Assembly (NCBI RefSeq): GCF_907165205.1
Contig: NC_058191.1
Coordinates: 8,806,501 to 8,870,500, forward strand
Direction of reading: 5' to 3'
Origin: Coccinella septempunctata
Lineage: Eukaryota; Arthropoda; Insecta; Coleoptera; Coccinellidae
DNA length: 64,000 nucleotides
Shown: positions 58,476 through 64,000 of the stretch, in pieces
Numbering within the stretch: position 1 is the first letter of the stretch
Layout: each line of letters starts with the position of its first letter
Position numbers and translations under genes: made by a program
Notes under the pieces: model-generated
Told to the model about the DNA's origin: nothing
The model's database searches: none
The model's input: the letters and a program-made list of their open reading frames with translations, nothing else

Positions 58476-60043
58476 TCTTTTCCACACCACCTATGAGGTA
58501 GATTGCTAGGTGCGTTTTATTTTTACATGGTGTCCCCTGTAGGCCTAATCCATGGTGTTAGTTTGGTTCTTTTAGGGCGTGTGTGAAGAAGTTGATCAAT
58601 TTTGTCAATTACTTACACACACTTTCGCCAGGTTGTTATTACAAATTACAGCATGCTGCGGTATCGCGTACATACTTTTTTTTTCTCTTTTTTTCTTGTA
58701 CACATGTTCATTTTCAGTTTTTTTTTTCTCTTTTTTTGGTACACATATTCATTTTCAGTTTATTGTATATTTCGTATATTTTCATTTTTCTGTAATTGTT
58801 ATTTTTTTTTTGTTTTTTCATTTGTGTTCTTAATTTTTCTCTTTTCTCTTTTTTTCTGGTACACATGTTCATTTTCAGTTTTTTTTCTCTGTTTTCTGGT
58901 ACACATGTTCATTTTCAGTTTATTGTATATTTCGTATTTTTTCATTTTTCCGTAATTGTTATTTTTTTTTTGTTTTTTCATTTGTGTGCTTAATTTTTTT
59001 AATCTCATTTATTTTTGTAACTAGTCGGAGGTTGAGTGAAGTAGCTCATGCTAGACTCCGCCTCAAGTATATTTTTTTTCCCTAATTAAGACTATTATTA
59101 TTACTTTGTGATCAATCCACAGCGGTAGATACTACCACTGATCCCCAGACCATCCTCAATCATCATTTCGACTATAATTGTAGCTGAATAATTTTTTGAG
59201 GTGGTCCGGCTGGGTTTCGAACCCAGTGAGCGCATGGGGTGATACTACAGAAACACCGTTTCTTGCCACCACTCTACCCATGCGCCTGGTAACACTTGTT
59301 AGTGCAGTCTATTTCATGCCAAATACCAGGTGGCAGTGATTGTTATTAATACGCGGAAGAGACTGTTTGTATGGTATTTTTATTTTATTGAATTATATTA
59401 TTGGTCATTTCTCAATTTGTTTTTTCAATAAACGTACACAGAAGGAACCTTTGAATATAAGAGGTTACGGCCGGTTTCATAATCAAACCTAAAGTCGCTT
59501 TAATTTTAAAGCTTCTTTTAACCCAACTAAAAATGACATTGAAAGAAGCTTTAAACTCAAAGTGACTTTAAATTTGATTATGAAACCGGCCGTTAGTCTT
59601 CGAGTTGTACAAATGTTTCAACAGTAGATTCTTGAGATCGAAATAAACACGTTTTTCCTGTACCAAAAAAAAGGCAAAATAATGAGTTAGATAAGTGAAT
59701 TAATATTTAGATTTGTCATTTTCAAGGAAATTGCTGAAAAAAAAGATACTTTTACACATTCCCAAAATTTCTGAACTCCCTTAACCTTTGTGAAGCAGTG
59801 TATTGTAAACAAGCTCCCACGTCGAAACTATACGTGAACTCTAAAAAATGTCAAACTGCAAGATTGAAATAGCAGATTTCACCTGGCAATACCAGTGTTG
59901 GCAGTTATCCATACATAAGTAACAACCCCCGAAAAAGAAAGTCGAGGCATAGTCTATTCTAAACCATATCTTTTATTTTTCGAAGTCGATGACGGATGAA
60001 GAATTTCATATTGAAATTCAAAAATAAGATTTATTAAGTGCAA
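58476..60043 (+). repeat. Array unit 36 (1568 bp), T subfamily
   Basis: It has the T-subfamily set, with CATCATTTCG as a private variant of ATCATTCCG. CAGGTTGTTATTAC is shared with unit 28. Two motifs are altered (CTTGTACACATG, ACACATATTC). The tRNA-like block is at 59200-59286 and the foldback at 59468-59592. Confidence 0.95.
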
Positions 60044-61409
60044 TCTTTTCCACACCACCTATGAGGTAGATTGCTAGGTGCGTTTTATTTTTACATGGTG
60101 TCTCCTGTAGGCCTAATCCATGGTGTTAGTTTGGTTCTTTTAGGGCGTGTGTGATGAAGTTGATCAATTTTGTCAATTACTTACACACACTTTCGCGTAC
60201 ATACTTTTTTTTTCTCTTTTTTTCTGGTACACATGTTCATTTTCAGTTTTTTTTTCTCTTTTTTTGGTACACATGTTCATTTTCAGTTTATTGTATATTT
60301 CGTATATTTTCATTTTTCTGTAATTGTTATTTTTTTTTGTTTTTTCATTTGTGTTCTTAATTTTTTTAATCTCATTTATTTTTGTAACTAGTCGGAGGTA
60401 GAGTGAAGTAGCTCATGCTAGACTCCGCCTCAAGTATATTTTTTTCCCTTATTAAGACTATTATTATTACTTTGTGATCAATCCACTGCGGTAGATACTA
60501 CCACTGATCCCCAGACCATCCTCAATCATCAATCCGACTATAATTGTAGCTGAATAATTTTTTGAGGTGGTCCGGCTGGGTTTCGAACCCAGTGAGCGCA
60601 TGGGGTGACACTACAGAAACTCCGTTTCTTGCCACCGCTCTACCCATGCGCCTGGTAACACTTGTTAGTGCAGACTATTTCATGCCAAATACCAGGTGGC
60701 AGTGATTGTTATTAATACGCGGAAGAGACTGTTTGTATGGTATTTTTATTTTATTGAATTATATTATTGGTCATTTCTCAATTTGTTTTTTCAATAAACG
60801 TACACAGAAGGAACCTTTGAATATAAGAGGTTACGGCCGGTTTCATAATCAAACCTAAAGTCGCTTTAATTTTAAAGCTTCTTTTAACCCAACTAAAAAT
60901 GACATTGAAAGAAGCTTTAAACTCAAAGTGACTTTAAATTTGATTATGAAACCGGCCGTTAGTCTTCGAGTTGTACAAATGTTTCAACAGTAGATTCTTG
61001 AGATCGAAATAAACACGTTTTTCCTGTACCAAAAAAAAGGCAAAATAATGAGTTAGATAAGTGAATTAATATTTAGATTTCTCATTTTCAAGGAAATTGC
61101 TGAAAAAAAAGATACTTTTACACATTCCCAAAATTTCTGAACTCCCTTAACCTTTGTGAAGCAGTGTATTGTAAACAAGCTCCCACGTCGAAACTATACG
61201 TGAACTCTAAAAAATGTCAAACTGCAAGATTGAAATAGCAGATTTCACCTGGCAATACAAGTGTTGGCAGTTATCCATACAAAAATAACAACCCCCGAAA
61301 AAGAAAGTCGTGGCATAGTCTATTCTAAACCATATCTTTTACTTTTCGAAGTCGATGACGGATGAAGAATTTCATATTGAAATTCAAAAATAAGATTTAT
61401 TAAGTGCAA
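60044..61409 (+). repeat. Array unit 37 (1366 bp), shortest unit
   Basis: Two losses combine: one T-rich sub-repeat, and 39 bp between two TCGC copies (CACTTTCGCGTAC near 60190). The tRNA-like block is at 60566-60652 and the foldback at 60834-60958. GGTGTCTCCTG, GCAGACTATTT, AATACAAGTG and GTCGTGGC are private. Confidence 0.95.
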
Positions 61410-62975
61410 TCTTTTCCACACCACCTATGAGGTAGATTGCTAGGTGCGTTTTATTTTTACATGGTGTCCCCTGTAGGCCTAATCCATGGTGTTAGCTTGG
61501 TTCTTTTAGGGCGTGTGTGATGAAGTTGATCAATTTTGTCAATTACTTACACACACTTTCGCCAGGTTATTATTACAAATTACAGCATGCTGCGGTATCG
61601 CGTACATACTTTTTTTTTCTCTTTTTTTCTGGTACACATGTTCATTTTCAGTTTTTTTTTCTCTTTTTTTGGTACACATGTTCATTTTCAGTTTATTGTA
61701 TATTTCGTATATTTTCATTTTTCTGTAATTGTTATTTTTTTTTGTTTTTTCATTTGTGTTCTTAATTTTTCTCTTTTCTTTTTTTTCTGGTACACATGTT
61801 CATTTTCAAATTTTTTTCTCTGTTTCTGGTACACATGTTCATTTTCAGTTTATTGTATATTTCGTATTTTTTCATTTTTCCGTAATTGTTATTGTTTTTT
61901 TTTTTTTTTCATTTGTGTTGTTAATTTTTTTTAATCTCATTTATTTTTGTAACTAGTCGGAGGTAGAGTGAAGTAGCTCATGCTAGACTCCGCCTCAAGT
62001 ATATTTTTTTTCCCTTATTAAGACTATTATTATTACTTTGTGATCAATCCACTGCGGTAGATACTACCACTGATCCCCAGACCATCCTCAATCATCAATC
62101 CGACTATAATTGTAGCTGAATAATTTTTTGAGGTGGTCCGGCTGGGTTTCGAACCCAGTGAGCGCATGGGGTGACACTACAGAAACTCCGTTTCTTGCCA
62201 CCGCTCTACCCATGCGCCTGGTAACACTTGTTAGTGCAGTCTATTTCATGCCAAATACCAGGTGGCAGTGATTGTTATTAATACGCGGAAGAGACTGTTT
62301 GTATGGTATTTTTATTTTATTGAATTATATTATTGGTCATTTCTCAATTTGTTTTTTCAATAAACGTACACAGAAGGAACCTTTGAATATAAGAGGTTAC
62401 GGCCGGTTTCATAATCAAACCTAAAGTCGCTTTAATTTTAAAGCTTCTTTTAACCCAACTAAAAATGACATTGAAAGAAGCTTTAAACTCAAAGTGACTT
62501 TAAATTTGATTATGAAACCGGCCGTTAGTCTTCGAGTTGTACAAATGTTTCAACAGTAGATTCTTGAGATCGAAATAAACACGTTTTTCCTGTACCAAAA
62601 AAAAGGCAAAATAATGAGTTAGATAAGTGAATTAATATTTAGATTTGTCATTTTCAAGGAAATTGCTGAAAAAAAAGATACTTTTACACATTCCCAAAAT
62701 TTCTGAACTCCCTTAACCTTTGTGAAGCAGTGTATTGTAAACAAGCTCATACGTCGAAACTATACGTGAACTCTAAAAAATGTCAAACTGCAAGATTGAA
62801 ATAGCAGATTTCACCTGGCAATACCAGTGTTGGCAGTTATCCATACATAAATAACAACCCCCGAAAAAGAAAGTCGAGGCATAGTCTATTCTAAACCATA
62901 TCTTTTATTTTTCGAAGTCGATGACGGATGAAGAATTTCATATTGAAATTCAAAAATAAGATTTATTAAGTGCAA
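61410..62975 (+). repeat. Array unit 38 (1566 bp)
   Basis: The G that breaks the last T run is missing near 61894, and CATTTGTGTTGTTAA follows. The tRNA-like block is at 62132-62218 and the foldback at 62400-62524. GTTAGCTTGG and AAGCTCATACG are private. Confidence 0.95.
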
Positions 62976-64000
62976 TCTTTTCCACACCACCTATGAGGTA
63001 GATTGCTAGGTGCGTTTTATTTTTACATGGTGTCCCCTGTAGGCCTAATCCATGGTGTTAGTTTGGTTCTTTTAGGGCGTGTGTGATGAAGTTGATCAAT
63101 TTTGTCAATTACTTACACACACTTTCGCCAGGTTATTATTACAAATTACAGCATGCTGCGGTATCGCGTACATACTTTTTTTTTCTCTTTTTTTCTGGTA
63201 CACATGTTCATTTTCAGTTTTTTTTTCTCTTTTTTAGGTACACATGTTCATTTTCAGTTTATTGTATATTTCGTATATTTTCATTTTTCTGTAATTGTTA
63301 TTTTTTTTTGTTTTTTCATTTGTGTTCTTAATTTTTCTCTTTTCTTTTTTTTTCTGGTACACATGTTCATTTTCAAATTTTTTTCTCTGTTTCTGGTACA
63401 CATGTTCATTTTCAGTTTATTGTATATTTCGTATTTTTTCATTTTTCCGTAATTGTTATTGTTTTTTTTGTTTTTTCATTTGTGTTCTTAATTTTTTTAA
63501 TCTCATTTATTTTTGTAACTAGTCGGAGGTAGAGTGAAGTAGCTCATGCTAGACTCCGCCTCAAGTATATTTTTTTCCCTTATTAAGACTATTATTATTA
63601 CTTTGTGATCAATCCACTGCGGTAGATACTACCACTGATCCCCAGACCATCCTCAATCATCAATCCGACTATAATTGTAGCTGAATAATTTTTTGAGGTG
63701 GTCCGGCTGGGTTTCGAACCCAGTGAGCGCATGGGGTGACACTACAGAAACTCCGTTTCTTGCCACCGCTCTACCCATGCGCCTGGTAACACTTGTTAGT
63801 GCAGTCTATTTCATGCCAAATACCAGGTGGCAGTGATTGTTATTAATACGCGGAAGAGACTGTTTGTATGTTATTTTTATTTTATTGAATTATATTATTG
63901 GTCATTTCTCAATTTGTTTTTTCAATAAACGTACACAGAAGGAACCTTTGAATATAAGAGGTTACGGCCGGTTTCATAATCAAACCTAAAGTCGCTTTAA
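62976..64000 (+). repeat. Array unit 39 (first 1025 bp, cut by the window edge)
   Basis: TTTTTTAGGTACAC is shared with units 16 and 25. The tRNA-like block is at 63697-63783; the foldback starts at 63965 and is cut off. GTATGTTATTTT near 63867 is private. Confidence 0.95.

Larger units (their letters stand above)
1..64000 (+). repeat. Tandem array of a ~1.57-kb unit (39 copies seen, last one partial)
   Basis: Thirty-nine head-to-tail copies begin with the same sequence, TCTTTTCCACACC, and keep the same order of internal landmarks. Copies start at 1, 1564, 3091, 4498, 6014, 12005, 13563, 15130, 16697, 18261, 19869, 21439, 22847, 24374, 25935, 27501, 29067, 30635, 32170, 33738, 35305, 36870, 38436, 40002, 41567, 43134, 44541, 45948, 47513, 49080, 50647, 52211, 53777, 55343, 56908, 58476, 60044, 61410 and 62976. 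The commonest spacing is 1564-1568 bp. All copies have the same orientation and neither edge of the array is visible. No plausible protein or standard RNA gene lies in the unit. It is best described as a long-unit satellite (macrosatellite). Its chromosomal location cannot be told from the sequence. The choice of unit start is arbitrary. Confidence 0.97.

Noticed and set aside
1..64000. Ribosomal DNA, 5S or histone cluster
   Set aside because: No rRNA, 5S or histone sequence is recognisable in the unit on either strand.

Overview
The window is almost entirely one head-to-tail tandem array of a non-coding unit of about 1.57 kb. I count 38 complete copies, one of them split by an insertion, plus a partial copy cut by the right edge. 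It runs off both ends of the window. The only protein-coding material is one inserted Ty3/Gypsy LTR retrotransposon, 6528-10944, in the fifth unit. AT-rich DNA, a captured tRNA-like block, a MITE-like foldback and a Gypsy element with very short LTRs and a serine-tRNA-type primer site all suggest an animal genome, most likely an insect or other arthropod. I cannot name the species. I see no host gene, rRNA gene, CRISPR array or bacterial feature.

Unit layout, numbered from the repeated TCTTTTCCACACC: (a) about 200 bp of unique sequence with a small inverted repeat; (b) about 335 bp that is extremely T-rich on the + strand, built of two copies of a 157-bp sub-repeat, each holding two copies of a motif beginning GGTACACATGTTC; (c) about 180 bp of unique sequence; (d) an 87-bp tRNA-like block read on the minus strand, with an exact B-box match and a weak A box; (e) about 180 bp of spacer; (f) a 125-bp foldback flanked by TTA on both sides, like a PIF/Harbinger-type MITE; (g) about 450 bp of spacer with a 19-bp palindrome near the end. 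Most units are 1558-1570 bp. Units of about 1407 bp have lost one 157-bp sub-repeat; others carry small deletions of 32-51 bp or one extra motif.

The copies are mosaics. Units 1-5 form a distinct left-hand domain. Six units (10, 11, 19, 22, 23, 36) share a block of linked substitutions and three others (8, 17, 28) carry only its first marker. Private variants recur in distant units (5 and 17; 16, 25 and 39; 6, 9 and 13; 28 with 33 and 34). This is the pattern expected from repeated unequal exchange and gene conversion, without a strict higher-order period.

The retrotransposon has two identical 98-bp LTRs, a 5-bp target-site duplication (GTGTT), a primer-binding site directly after the 5' LTR, a purine tract before the 3' LTR, and one Gag-Pol reading frame in the order nucleocapsid knuckles, protease, reverse transcriptase, RNase H, integrase. 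The frame is broken by two in-frame stop codons six bases apart inside reverse transcriptase, so the copy is probably non-autonomous although its LTRs look new.
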